Of a stretch of 64,000 bases of DNA, positions 35,824-44,515 are shown piece after piece. Each line of letters begins with the position of its first letter. Positions within the stretch are counted from its first letter, which is position 1. Origin of the DNA: Occultella aeris (GTDB taxonomy: Bacteria; Actinomycetota; Actinomycetes; Actinomycetales; Beutenbergiaceae). The stretch lies in the NCBI RefSeq assembly GCF_902703175.1, contig NZ_CACRYJ010000058.1, positions 142,087 through 206,086 on the forward strand, written 5' to 3'. The position numbers and the translations under genes were made by a program. The notes below the pieces were generated by a model. It did not search any database. It was not told where the DNA came from and was given only the letters and a program-made list of their open reading frames with translations.

Positions 35824-36960
35824 TCAGGTCGTCGTGGACGCGCGCACCCGCAGCGTCGGCAGCAGCACCTGACGGCGCGGGCTCAGGGCCCGCTCGGCCG
35901 GTGCGTCCCGCTCCGCGAACCGGTCGGCGCACATCCGCACGGCGAGACGCCCGAGATCGCGCTTGGGCGGCGCGACGGCCGTGAGTGGAACCGTGGCGTC
36001 CGCTGCCCGCTCGTCGTCGTAGGCGACGATCGCCAGGTCCTGTGGGACCCGCAGGCCCGCCGCCGGTGCGGCGTCGGCGAGGTCGACGGCCTCGTGGTCG
36101 GAGAGCACCACCATCGCGCTCTCGCCGGCCGCGCGAACCGACTCCAGCACCTCACGCAGACTCCGGGTGTACTCCTCGCCGGTGCCCGGGCCGACGGTGT
36201 GCTCGAACGTCTGGACCGACGGGCCCGCCTCGTCGCGCGCGAGCGCCATCCCGGCCCGCAGCCACGGTCCGGTGGGATTGCGCGGGCGCATGGCGAGTCC
36301 GATCCTGCGGTGTCCGAGGGCGATGAGGTGGCGCATCGCCGCGGCCATCCCGAGCGCGTGGTCGGTGTGCACGGACTCGATGCCGGAGAACGGATCGGGC
36401 ACCTCGCGCTCGATCAGCACCACCGGCACCCGGGCGTCGGCAAGCAGGCGGTAGATGCGGGCATCGGCGGACTGGGTCCGGGCCGGCGTGACGAGCAGGG
36501 CGTCCACGCCGCGCGCGAGCATCCGCTCGACCAGGGTCACCTCGTCCTGTCTCGAGTAGTCGGACACCCCGAGCAGCAGCCGGAGCCCGAGCCGGTCCGC
36601 CTCGTCGTGGGCGCCGTCCACGACGGCGCGGTAGTAGTAGTCCCGCGCAGGCACGACGATCCCGACCAGGGCACCCTCGCCGTCGTGAGCCGTCTCGCGA
36701 GGACTGCGAGCGCTGCGAGCACGCGACCGCTCCGGAGCCGCCCCGGCGGGTTCGCGAACCGCGCCACCGCGCACCCGGCGTGACGGCGGCGAGGAGGCGA
36801 CCACGGACGCAAGGTCGCGCCGGATCGTGATCACGCTGACGTCGAACCGCTCGGCGAGTTCGCGAACCTCCACGGCGCCGCTGACCTGGAGCTCCGCAGC
36901 GATGCGGGCGCGGCGTTCCTCGGTGAGCACCCCCAAGGAATAGCCGGTCGGGGGCATCAT
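35824..36960 (-). CDS. Transcriptional regulator: DeoR-type HTH with LacI-type sensor domain
   Basis: 378-residue regulator (358-378 depending on start). The N-terminal helix-turn-helix is DeoR-like: VLTEERRARIAAELQVSG, then VRELAERFDVSVITIRRDL, with the TIRRDL hallmark. A basic, Ser/Arg-rich linker follows, then a periplasmic-binding-protein-like domain as in LacI (VGIVVPARDYYYRAVVDGAH, LLVTPART, IALGHRRIGLAM, AIVAYDDERAADATVPLTAV). LacI proteins normally have a LacI-type HTH. The ATG pair at 36955-36960 is used; a GTG at 36930 fits the DeoR N-terminus better. It lies between the PHP gene (convergent) and the secreted lyase (divergent). Confidence 0.87.
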   Translation of the reverse strand: MMPPTGYSLGVLTEERRARIAAELQVSGAVEVRELAERFDVSVITIRRDLASVVASSPPSRRVRGGAVREPAGAAPERSRARSARSPRETAHDGEGALVGIVVPARDYYYRAVVDGAHDEADRLGLRLLLGVSDYSRQDEVTLVERMLARGVDALLVTPARTQSADARIYRLLADARVPVVLIEREVPDPFSGIESVHTDHALGMAAAMRHLIALGHRRIGLAMRPRNPTGPWLRAGMALARDEAGPSVQTFEHTVGPGTGEEYTRSLREVLESVRAAGESAMVVLSDHEAVDLADAAPAAGLRVPQDLAIVAYDDERAADATVPLTAVAPPKRDLGRLAVRMCADRFAERDAPAERALSPRRQVLLPTLRVRASTTT

Positions 36961-37037
36961 CGCAACGTGACCGGTTCTGATCGTTTCTCCGCCACGGCTG
37001 GACCGGGCCGATCGCGTGGGGCGACGCTGAGCGCCGA

Positions 37038-37057
37038 CCGATGTAACGACGCATCGG
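37038..37057. promoter_or_regulatory. Candidate operator between the hybrid regulator and the lyase gene
   Basis: Inverted repeat CCGATG (37038-37043) and CATCGG (37052-37057) with an 8-bp spacer TAACGACG, ending 21 bp before the lyase GTG (its Shine-Dalgarno GGAGG is at 37069-37073). The interior resembles the CG-centred sites of LacI-like regulators. Binding is inference. The 118-bp gap between the two divergent genes must hold both promoters. Confidence 0.4.
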
Positions 37058-37078
37058 CTGAAGCAACGGAGGCTTCGA

Positions 37079-40000
37079 GTGAGGACAGTTCGAGCGAGAG
37101 TCGTGACGTCGGTCGCGACCGCGTTGACCATGGTCGCGACGTCGCTGGCCGTGGCCGGAACCGCCGCGGCCGATCCCGGCTTCACGCCGGAGGCGCCCGA
37201 GAGCGTCGTCGATCTGGTCCGCACCGACCACCCACGGCTGATCCTCGACGACGCCGCGCTGACCGGCGTACAGGAGTGGATCGCCACGGACGACACCGCC
37301 GCGACGCTGGCCGATGATGTCCTCGGGCAGGCCGAGACGCTCCTGGTCGCCCCGGTGACGATCTATGACTTCCCGGACGGGCGCAGTCTGCTCACCCCCG
37401 TGCGGACGATCCTCAACCGGACCTACGTGCTCAGCCTCTCCTACCGGCTGACCGAGGACACCCGCTTCGTGGACCGGGCGTACGCGGAGCTGGCAGCCGC
37501 GGCGCAGTTCCCGGACTGGAACCCGGAGAGCTTCCTGTCCGTGGCCGAGATGCTGCACGCGTTCGCGATCGGGTACGACTGGCTGTACCCGGCCCTGACC
37601 GCCGAGCAGCGCGGCGTGCTCGAGACCGCGATGGTCACGCACGGCTTCGAGCCGGCCCAGGCCGGCTACGATGCGGGCGCGTCCTGGACCACCACGACGA
37701 GCAACTGGTCAATCGTGTGCACCAGCGGCATCGGCATCGCGGCGCTCGCCCTCGCCGATGTCGAACCCGAGCGGGCCGAGTCACTGCTGCAGCTCGGGCT
37801 CTCCCACGTCGGGCCGGCCCTCGACGAGTACGCCCCGGACGGCGGGTACCCCGAAGGCCCGACGTACTGGGACTACGCCACCCGCTACCTGGTGCCCTAC
37901 CTGGCCAGCCTCGGCACCGCTGTCGGCGACGACTTCGGTATCTCCGACGCGCCCGGGCTGTCCGGAACGGTCGACTTCTCGATGTACATGGCCGGCCCAT
38001 CCGGACGCACGTTCAACTACTCCGATGCGTCCTCGACGTACGGCGGCCCGCCTGCCGCCTACTGGCTGGCGGATCGGTACGACCAGCCCGGGTACGCGTG
38101 GTGGGCCGACGAAGGGCTGAGCGTGCCCGCGAACCCCCAGGCGTTGCTCTGGTACGGCCTGTCCGAGCGGGCCACCCCGGCGCAGACCGAGATGCCCCTC
38201 GACCGGTACTTCAGCGGCACCGAGACCGTCCTGTCGCGCTCGGCGTGGAGCACCCCGACGGCGTTGTTCACCGGGTTCAAGGCCGGTGACAACAGCAACA
38301 ACCACGGCGACCTGGACATGGGCACCTTCGTCCTCGATGCCCTCGGCACCCGCTGGGCGGACGAGCTCGGTGCCGACTCCTACAGCCTGCCGGGCTACTT
38401 CAGCACGGGACCCGACGGCGAACGCTGGACCTACTACCGCAAGCGCGCGGAGGGCCAGAACACCCTGGTCATCAACCCCGGACCGGGACCGGACCAGTCG
38501 GTTGCGGCGGCCGGCCGGATCGTCGCCCAGGAGGACTCGCCCGCCGGCGCGTTCGCGGTCGCGGACCTCACCGAGGCCTACGCCGACCAGGGCGTGACCT
38601 CCTGGCAGCGCGGTGTCGCGATGATCGACAGCCGGTCAAGGGTGGTCGTCCAGGACGAGCTGAGCTCGACCGCCCCGGTCGAGGCGTGGTGGTTCATGCA
38701 CACCTCGGCGGACGTCGAGATCGCCGACGACGGACGCAGTGCCGTGCTGACCATCGAGGGCCGGCAACTGCTCGCCCGGCTGGTCGACGCCCCGGCGCAG
38801 GCGCAGTTCTCGGTGATGGCCGCCGAGCCGCTGCCCACCTCGCCCGACCCGGACGGGCAGGCGGCCAACGGCCAGTCCAAGCTGACCGTGCACCTGCCCG
38901 GGGTCACCGACCTGCGCCTGTCCATCCTGCTCGAGCCGCTACCGGTCGGCGGGGCAGGCGAACCGGTGCCGACCGTGACCGACCTGGCCGACTGGACGGT
39001 GCCTGCCACCGGGGCGGCCACGCTGAGCGATCTCACCCACGACGGCGTGACGATCCCGGGCTTCTCCGCCGACGCCCGCACCCTCGTGCTCGAGACGACG
39101 GACCTCGGCGTGATCGAGGCGGTCCCGAGCACCGGCACCGACCAGGTCGACGTGCAGATGCCGGACGCGCTGCCCGGAACGGCCGTGGTATGCGTCGGAC
39201 CGTCGGGTGACGGTTGCCAGACGCGGTACGAGGTCCACCTGACCCGGCCGTACAGCGGCCCACTGACCGGGAGCATCGTCGGCACGAACCCGACGTCGAA
39301 TGCGGTCGACGACGATCTCGGAACGTTCTGGTCGGCGCAGGGAGACGGTCAGTGGCTGCGCGCCAACCTCCCCGAGACGGCGACGGTGGACGGCGTCCGG
39401 GTCGCCTGGAGCATGGGCAACGCTCGGGTGTACAGCTATGACGTGCAGACCTCGCTGGACGGCGAGCAGTGGTCGACCGTGTGGTCGGGTGCCAGTTCGG
39501 GGACGACGCTGGACCTGGAGGACGTCACCTTCGAGCCGGTCCGGGCCGGCTACGTCCGGATCCTCGCCCACGGCAACAACGCCAACATGTGGATGAGCCT
39601 GTCCGAACTCCGGATCAGCACGGCCGAGGGCGAGTGGCCGCAGACCGAACCCGCCGCCCCCGACCCGGTCGCGATCGCGATCGGCTCCGGCGCCCTGAAC
39701 CTGCACCCGCAGACGGTGGACAGCCCGGCGCTCACCGTCACGATGAGTGACGCAACCACCGTCCCACTGGATCTGACCGCGGCGTCCCTGCGGTCCTCCG
39801 ACCCCGACGTCGCCGAGTTCACGAGCGACGGCGTGGTGGTGGCCCGCTCCGTCGGATCGACGCTCCTGACCGCGCTCTGGCGCTCACCGACCGGGACCCT
39901 GGTGGGCGGACGCGCCACCGTGGCCGTGACCGATCCCGGCACCAGCACCCTGACCGCCGCCCGCGACGGGTACGTGCGGGACGGCACCTACGCCGACACC

Positions 40001-40861
40001 TCCTACGGCACGGCCGCCTCGATGACGGTCAAGCGGGACCCGAGCGGCAACAACGCCGGCTTCAACCGCGAGACGTACCTCGCGTTCGACCTCGAACCGC
40101 TCGATGGTCGGGACCTCGTCCGTGCCGAACTCGTCCTCACGGCGGGGGTCACCACGGACCGGACCATGCTGGTCGACGTGAGCACGGCCGCAGCGGACTG
40201 GACCGAGGCGGACCTGACCTGGAACTCACGCCCCGCCGTCGGCACCGCGGTCGGGCAGTTCACGGCGGGCAGCGAGCCGGCCCCGGTGAGCATCGACGTC
40301 ACCGGCGCGGTGTCCGCGGCTCTCGGCGAGGGTGGGGCGAGCCTCGGCTTCGCGCTGCTGCAGAACGCTCAGGACACGCAGGCCTTCGGCACGTCCGTGT
40401 GGTCCCGCGAGCGCGGCGAGGGCGGCCCCTCGCTCGTCCTGCACTGGGCCGAGACGACGGCGTGCACGTCCACGGTGACCGGATCGACCTCCGGCGCAGT
40501 CGCCCTGACGGGGTCGATGGCCTGCATCGTCGACGCCGACGTGCGCGGGCCGGTGACCGCAGCGGACGGCACGTCCGTCCGGATCGAGGGGTCCACGATC
40601 GCCGGCCCGGTCACGGTGCCCGCCGCGGGCTCCGTGATCGTGGCGGACACGACCATCAACGGTCCGGTGCAACTGTCCGGTGACTCCTCCTCGATGTGGG
40701 TGGAGGCCAGCACGGTTCGAGGGCCGGTCACCGCCCTGGCCCCCGGCGGCACGCTGGCCCTGCTCGACTCCGAGGTGGTGGGCACCCTGGCGTGCTCCGC
40801 GGAGTCGGTCACGGTCATCATCGACAGCGACGTCCGGGTCGCGCAGCCGGAGTGCGGGTGA
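37079..40861 (+). CDS. Secreted heparinase II/III-like polysaccharide lyase with discoidin, Big-like, DNRLRE and beta-solenoid domains
   Basis: 1260-residue exported protein; GTG start with GGAGG. A Sec signal spans about 1-31 (VATALTMVATSLAVAGTAAA). The alpha/alpha toroid (about 40-370) has the family landmarks TSNWSIVCTSG (N209, W210) and GGYPEGPTYWDY (Y257). The heparinase II/III-like beta domain (about 385-640) has NSNNHGDLDMGTFVLDALG (H409). Then come a discoidin/F5-8-like module (about 720-850; NAVDDDLGTFWSA, RVYSYDVQTSLDGEQWS), a Big-like region (about 864-952), a DNRLRE/CBM96-like module (about 955-1124; AARDGYVRDGTYADTSYG, TYLAFDLEPL) and C-terminal 19-20-residue repeats (1154-1250). 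Likely degrades a uronate-containing glycan; the substrate cannot be read from the sequence. Confidence 0.87.
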   Translation: MRTVRARVVTSVATALTMVATSLAVAGTAAADPGFTPEAPESVVDLVRTDHPRLILDDAALTGVQEWIATDDTAATLADDVLGQAETLLVAPVTIYDFPDGRSLLTPVRTILNRTYVLSLSYRLTEDTRFVDRAYAELAAAAQFPDWNPESFLSVAEMLHAFAIGYDWLYPALTAEQRGVLETAMVTHGFEPAQAGYDAGASWTTTTSNWSIVCTSGIGIAALALADVEPERAESLLQLGLSHVGPALDEYAPDGGYPEGPTYWDYATRYLVPYLASLGTAVGDDFGISDAPGLSGTVDFSMYMAGPSGRTFNYSDASSTYGGPPAAYWLADRYDQPGYAWWADEGLSVPANPQALLWYGLSERATPAQTEMPLDRYFSGTETVLSRSAWSTPTALFTGFKAGDNSNNHGDLDMGTFVLDALGTRWADELGADSYSLPGYFSTGPDGERWTYYRKRAEGQNTLVINPGPGPDQSVAAAGRIVAQEDSPAGAFAVADLTEAYADQGVTSWQRGVAMIDSRSRVVVQDELSSTAPVEAWWFMHTSADVEIADDGRSAVLTIEGRQLLARLVDAPAQAQFSVMAAEPLPTSPDPDGQAANGQSKLTVHLPGVTDLRLSILLEPLPVGGAGEPVPTVTDLADWTVPATGAATLSDLTHDGVTIPGFSADARTLVLETTDLGVIEAVPSTGTDQVDVQMPDALPGTAVVCVGPSGDGCQTRYEVHLTRPYSGPLTGSIVGTNPTSNAVDDDLGTFWSAQGDGQWLRANLPETATVDGVRVAWSMGNARVYSYDVQTSLDGEQWSTVWSGASSGTTLDLEDVTFEPVRAGYVRILAHGNNANMWMSLSELRISTAEGEWPQTEPAAPDPVAIAIGSGALNLHPQTVDSPALTVTMSDATTVPLDLTAASLRSSDPDVAEFTSDGVVVARSVGSTLLTALWRSPTGTLVGGRATVAVTDPGTSTLTAARDGYVRDGTYADTSYGTAASMTVKRDPSGNNAGFNRETYLAFDLEPLDGRDLVRAELVLTAGVTTDRTMLVDVSTAAADWTEADLTWNSRPAVGTAVGQFTAGSEPAPVSIDVTGAVSAALGEGGASLGFALLQNAQDTQAFGTSVWSRERGEGGPSLVLHWAETTACTSTVTGSTSGAVALTGSMACIVDADVRGPVTAADGTSVRIEGSTIAGPVTVPAAGSVIVADTTINGPVQLSGDSSSMWVEASTVRGPVTALAPGGTLALLDSEVVGTLACSAESVTVIIDSDVRVAQPECG
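40538..40845 (+). repeat. Tandem 19-20-residue solenoid repeats at the lyase C-terminus
   Basis: Five units in register inside the lyase gene: DVRGPVTAADGTSVRIEGS, TIAGPVTVPAAGSVIVADT, TINGPVQLSGDSSSMWVEAS, TVRGPVTALAPGGTLALLDS and EVVGTLACSAESVTVIIDS, then a partial DVRVAQPECG. The pattern (D/T)-V/I-x-G-P-V-(T/Q) at each start, with alternating hydrophobic residues, suggests a right-handed beta-solenoid. Cysteines at C1129, in SMACIVD and TLACSAE, and at the C-terminus (PECG) flank it and could close it with disulfides. Confidence 0.75.
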
Positions 40862-40876
40862 CCGAGCTCGCTCGGT
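40861..40876. terminator. Possible bidirectional terminator between convergent genes
   Basis: Perfect 7-bp arms ACCGAGC (40861-40867) and GCTCGGT (40870-40876) around TC, immediately past the lyase stop and before the stop of the convergent ABC ATPase gene (40884). The very short loop means the stem would open at the tip. Confidence 0.4.
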
Positions 40877-40883
40877 TGCCGGC

Positions 40884-41678
40884 TCAGATACCCAAACCGC
40901 GCATCCGCGCGATGACGGCGTCCACCAGGGCGGGATCGGCGACCGGGCCGCGACCGTCGAGGGTCAGCTCGTCGGCGATCCTGCCGTCGATCATGAAGAC
41001 CACCCGGTCCGCTCGTGCGGCCACGCGCACGTCATGGGTGACGACCAGCAGGGTGGTGCCGTCGCGGTTGAGCTCGGTGAGCAGGTCCAGGATCTGCTCG
41101 GCGGAGTCGCGGTTGAGCGCCCCGGTGGGCTCGTCGCCGAAGATGATCCGCGGCCGGCGCATCAGGGCCCGGCAGATACCGGCCCGCTGCAGCTGACCGC
41201 CGGAGACCTGGGCCGGCATCCTGGCCCGCAGGTCCCAGACCCCAGCCCTGGTCATGAGCTCCCTCGCCCGGGCGACGCGGTCCGCGGTGGTGCCGACCCG
41301 GTCGAGGGAACTGGTCAGGACGATGTTCTCGAGCAGACCGAGATCCGGCAGCAGCGTGGGCTGCTGGAACACGAACCCCATGTGCTTCCGGCGATGATCG
41401 GCGAGCTCGTCGGGGCCCAGCGCGGTGAGTTCGACGTCCTCGAGCCGCACGGTCCCGGCGTCGACCGGGTCCATCCCGGAGAGGCTGAAGAGCAGGGTCG
41501 ACTTGCCTGAGCCGGACGGGCCCATCACGGTCACGAACTCGCCCTCGGCGACGGTCAGGTCGACGCCGCGGAGCACCTCGGCGTGCTGGCCGTCGAGGGT
41601 GAAGCTCTTCCTGAGGCCGCGGGCGCTCAGCAGCGCCGGGCCGGTGCCGGTCTGCGAAACGGTGGTGATGATCGGCAT
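40884..41678 (-). CDS. ABC transporter ATPase (LolD/MacB-like)
   Basis: 264-residue ATPase that partners the FtsX-type permease 4 bp upstream. Walker A is VMGPSGSGKSTLLFSLSG, signature QVSGGQLQRAGICRALMR, Walker B IIFGDEPTGALN (G where many have A or L) and the His in VVTHDVRVAARADR. The MacB group exports peptides, antibiotics or lipoproteins, or acts by mechanotransmission. The two genes form an operon with no regulator beside them. Confidence 0.93.
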   Translation of the reverse strand: MPIITTVSQTGTGPALLSARGLRKSFTLDGQHAEVLRGVDLTVAEGEFVTVMGPSGSGKSTLLFSLSGMDPVDAGTVRLEDVELTALGPDELADHRRKHMGFVFQQPTLLPDLGLLENIVLTSSLDRVGTTADRVARARELMTRAGVWDLRARMPAQVSGGQLQRAGICRALMRRPRIIFGDEPTGALNRDSAEQILDLLTELNRDGTTLLVVTHDVRVAARADRVVFMIDGRIADELTLDGRGPVADPALVDAVIARMRGLGI

Positions 41679-41682
41679 GTCC

Positions 41683-44094
41683 TCACTGGTCCTTGATGGT
41701 GGTTGAGATGGCGAGGCGGGTGCCCGGCCGGGAGCTCGCCAGCGTGGCGACGGCGACGACGGCGAGGAGCACGAGCGGGGAGGCGGCGTAGGCGAGCCAG
41801 GGGTCCGCGATCAGGCGCAACTCGGACAGGCCGATGCCCGAGAGGAACATCCCGGCGAGGCCGCCGCCGAGCACCTTCGCGCCGACCGCACCGAGGAGCA
41901 CGCCTGCGGCGAGCACCGCCGCGGACCGGACCACGTACTGGGTCTGCACGTGGCCGTCGCGGAAGCCGAGTGCGCGCATCACGCCGATCCCGAAGGCGTC
42001 ACGCACGATCAGCAGCCTCATGAACAGGGCCGTGATCAGCGCGGCCACGGCGAGTCCGATCGCGAGCGCCGCGATCGCAACGGTGCGCAGGGCGTCGATG
42101 GTGCCGCCCATCGTGGCGTCGACATAGTCGCGCACGGAACTGACCTCGAGGTCGGGATAGGACTCGGCGTAGCCGGCGATCACGGCAGGCACGTCCACCC
42201 CCGGCGCGAAGTCGGCGTAGAGGGTGGTCCACATGAGGTCGGCGCTCGTGTGCGGAGCGACCATCTTCGCGGTGTGCCCACCATTGGTGACGTCCTGGTA
42301 GATGCCGGTGACGGTCAGGTCGAGCGGCGGGAGCGGCCCAGACACCCCCGCGGCGCCGGCCGACACCGGCGTCACCGAGACACGGTCCCCCACGGCCGCG
42401 CCGAGGGTATCGGCCTGCAGTCGGGACAGGGCGATCTGGGTGTCGGCGGTCGGCGCGGCGCCATCGGAGTAGGTCAGCGGGAACGCGGCGAGGTCACCGG
42501 ACTCGATCTTCACGGTGGCGGGCACGCCATCGGTATCGAGGGCCGTGTAGGAGGCCGTGGTGAACACGGCGTGGCTGGCCACCTGCGGGTCCTGCGCGAG
42601 GTCGCGGTCGAGGTCGGCGACCCGGTCGGCGGCCGCACCGGCCTGGGCATCGACCCGCAGGTCACTGACGCCGGCACCCATGTAGGTGATGAAGTCCGGC
42701 GCGGTCACGGTGGTGTGCAGGTTCTGCGGCAGGATCAGGATGAACGCGCCCAGGGCGTAGATCACCAGGGGCACCGCATACAGGGCGGGACGCCGCAGCA
42801 CGTCGCGCAGGCCGAGGCGTATCGGGGTCCCGGGGCGCTCACCGAGCGCGGACAGCAGCCGCGCGGGGCGCCGGCGCGAGGCCACGGCGACCGGGGCGCC
42901 GGTCCGGATCGCCTGGACCGGCGAGACTGCCCGTAGGCGACCCAGCGTGCGTCGCACCGCGAGCCCCACGACGGCGACGATCAGCGCGCTCAGCGCCACG
43001 CCGAGCAGCAGCGACGGCACGGTCCGCCCGGCGGGTCCGAGGAACAGTCGGACGTCCGCGAGGAGGACCCGGTTCAGGGCGAGCGAACCAACCAGCCCGA
43101 CGACGGCGCCGACCGCCGCGAGCACCAGGTATCGGCGAGTGTAGAGCCGCCGGAGGTCGCGATCACGGACGCCGATGGCCTTGAGGATCCCGATCTCCCG
43201 GTAGTCCCGTTCGAGGGTGGTGAGCAGCGTGAACCGGATGCAGAGCAGGGCGATCGCGACGAGGAGCACCGTCACCAGGATGACGATGGCGGCGGTGATG
43301 CCGCCGGAGAGCGAGTTGACCAGGACGAACAGGGTCCAGGTGATCGTGGGCCCGTTGGCCTCGAGTCCGGCGGCCCGGTACTCCGTCTCGAACTGGCCGA
43401 CGGCGGCGACATCGGTGAGGCGGAACTGGATGAGGTACTCGATGGCGCCCGCCTGGCCCACGGCGTGGGTCAGCCGCTCGAGGTCGGCAGGCGCGACGAG
43501 CAGCCGCTTGGACGAGGCGTACGAGGAGTTCATCTGGGAGTCCCGCAGGAACCCGGCCACGGTCAGGTGCACGGCGCCGTTCGGGCCGGTCACGGTGAGC
43601 CGCTGACCCTGCTCGAGGTCGAGCAGCTCGCGGTAGAACAACGGCAGCCAGACGGTGCCGGGTGCGGGGTCGATGACCGCGCCGTCGGTGTCCAGCAGCA
43701 GGTCGAACTGCGCGTTCTGGGTCACGAACGAGTTGTCCTGCAGCCCCGGCGCGAGCGTGGTGTCGGTGCCTGCTCCGGTGATCCGGATCGCGGAGGAGTC
43801 CACGTTCAGCATCTCCACGACGGCGTGGGTGTCGACCAGGTCGTTCGCCACGGCGAAGGCGGCGATCCGCTCGGCATCGAGGGTCCCGGCGTGCATCTGC
43901 AGGAAATGCGGGGTGCGGGCCTGCTGCATGAGCGACGCGCTCGCCCCGGTCACGGTGACCACAAGTGCTCCCGCCGAGCTCGCGAGCGCGGCGGACAGCG
44001 CCACGAACAGCACCAGGACGACGGCGGTCGTCGGGTTGCGCCGGATGGCGTTCCGGGTGAGCCGGCTCAGGACGTGCCCCTGGCTGGGGTTCAT
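41683..44094 (-). CDS. FtsX-like ABC transporter permease (two repeats)
   Basis: 803-residue MacB-type membrane protein, probably with two FtsX domains. The N-terminal helix (TTAVVLVLFVALSAALASSAG) is followed by a large extracellular domain, a block of three helices near residues 265-375 (GGITAAIVILVTVLLVAIAL, VVGLVGSLALNRVL, SALIVAVVGLAVRR), a second N-helix (YAVPLVIYALGAFILILPQ), a second extracellular domain and three C-terminal helices. ATG at 44094. Typical partner for the ATPase downstream; substrate unknown. Confidence 0.92.
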   Translation of the reverse strand: MNPSQGHVLSRLTRNAIRRNPTTAVVLVLFVALSAALASSAGALVVTVTGASASLMQQARTPHFLQMHAGTLDAERIAAFAVANDLVDTHAVVEMLNVDSSAIRITGAGTDTTLAPGLQDNSFVTQNAQFDLLLDTDGAVIDPAPGTVWLPLFYRELLDLEQGQRLTVTGPNGAVHLTVAGFLRDSQMNSSYASSKRLLVAPADLERLTHAVGQAGAIEYLIQFRLTDVAAVGQFETEYRAAGLEANGPTITWTLFVLVNSLSGGITAAIVILVTVLLVAIALLCIRFTLLTTLERDYREIGILKAIGVRDRDLRRLYTRRYLVLAAVGAVVGLVGSLALNRVLLADVRLFLGPAGRTVPSLLLGVALSALIVAVVGLAVRRTLGRLRAVSPVQAIRTGAPVAVASRRRPARLLSALGERPGTPIRLGLRDVLRRPALYAVPLVIYALGAFILILPQNLHTTVTAPDFITYMGAGVSDLRVDAQAGAAADRVADLDRDLAQDPQVASHAVFTTASYTALDTDGVPATVKIESGDLAAFPLTYSDGAAPTADTQIALSRLQADTLGAAVGDRVSVTPVSAGAAGVSGPLPPLDLTVTGIYQDVTNGGHTAKMVAPHTSADLMWTTLYADFAPGVDVPAVIAGYAESYPDLEVSSVRDYVDATMGGTIDALRTVAIAALAIGLAVAALITALFMRLLIVRDAFGIGVMRALGFRDGHVQTQYVVRSAAVLAAGVLLGAVGAKVLGGGLAGMFLSGIGLSELRLIADPWLAYAASPLVLLAVVAVATLASSRPGTRLAISTTIKDQ

Positions 44095-44226
44095 GCCTCA
44101 AGCCTCGCGGGCCAGCGTGCCCGCGGGTATCGGTGGTGCCCCTGAACCGCCCCTGATCGTGATCAGGACCAGGTCGGGGGTTCCGCATCAGGGTGGCCGG
44201 CCCCGGTCGGCGGCGGCCCCGGTGCG

Positions 44227-44460
44227 TCAGTCGCCCTCGGTGTCCGCGTCCTCGTCGGGCACCACGACGGACTGGTCGACCACGTCCGCCTCCTCGGCGA
44301 GGTCGTCGAGGTCGGGACGCGCGGTCCCGGGGTGGTAGTCCTCCCCCACGCCGCGCGGGTCCGGGTGCGCGATCTCCTCGACGAGGTTCTTCGGGTCCGT
44401 CTCGTCGTCCTCGACGAGACCGGCGTCGCGCCAGGACTCGTGACCGGGAAGTGTGCTCAT
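44227..44460 (-). CDS. Small acidic hypothetical protein
   Basis: 77-residue very acidic protein (MSTLPGHESWRDAGLVEDDE, then repeated Asp/Glu runs such as DLDDLAEEADVVDQSVV, ending PDEDADTEGD). The start at 44460 is preceded by GAGGAGGAG at good distance, which supports real translation. No membrane segment; probably soluble or disordered. It may be one of the short DUF5709-like actinobacterial proteins, but I cannot confirm that. Confidence 0.65.
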   Translation of the reverse strand: MSTLPGHESWRDAGLVEDDETDPKNLVEEIAHPDPRGVGEDYHPGTARPDLDDLAEEADVVDQSVVVPDEDADTEGD

Positions 44461-44515
44461 GACTCCTCCTCGACTCGGGTCCACCCATAGTGGACCGACG
44501 ACGCGGACGGCGCCA

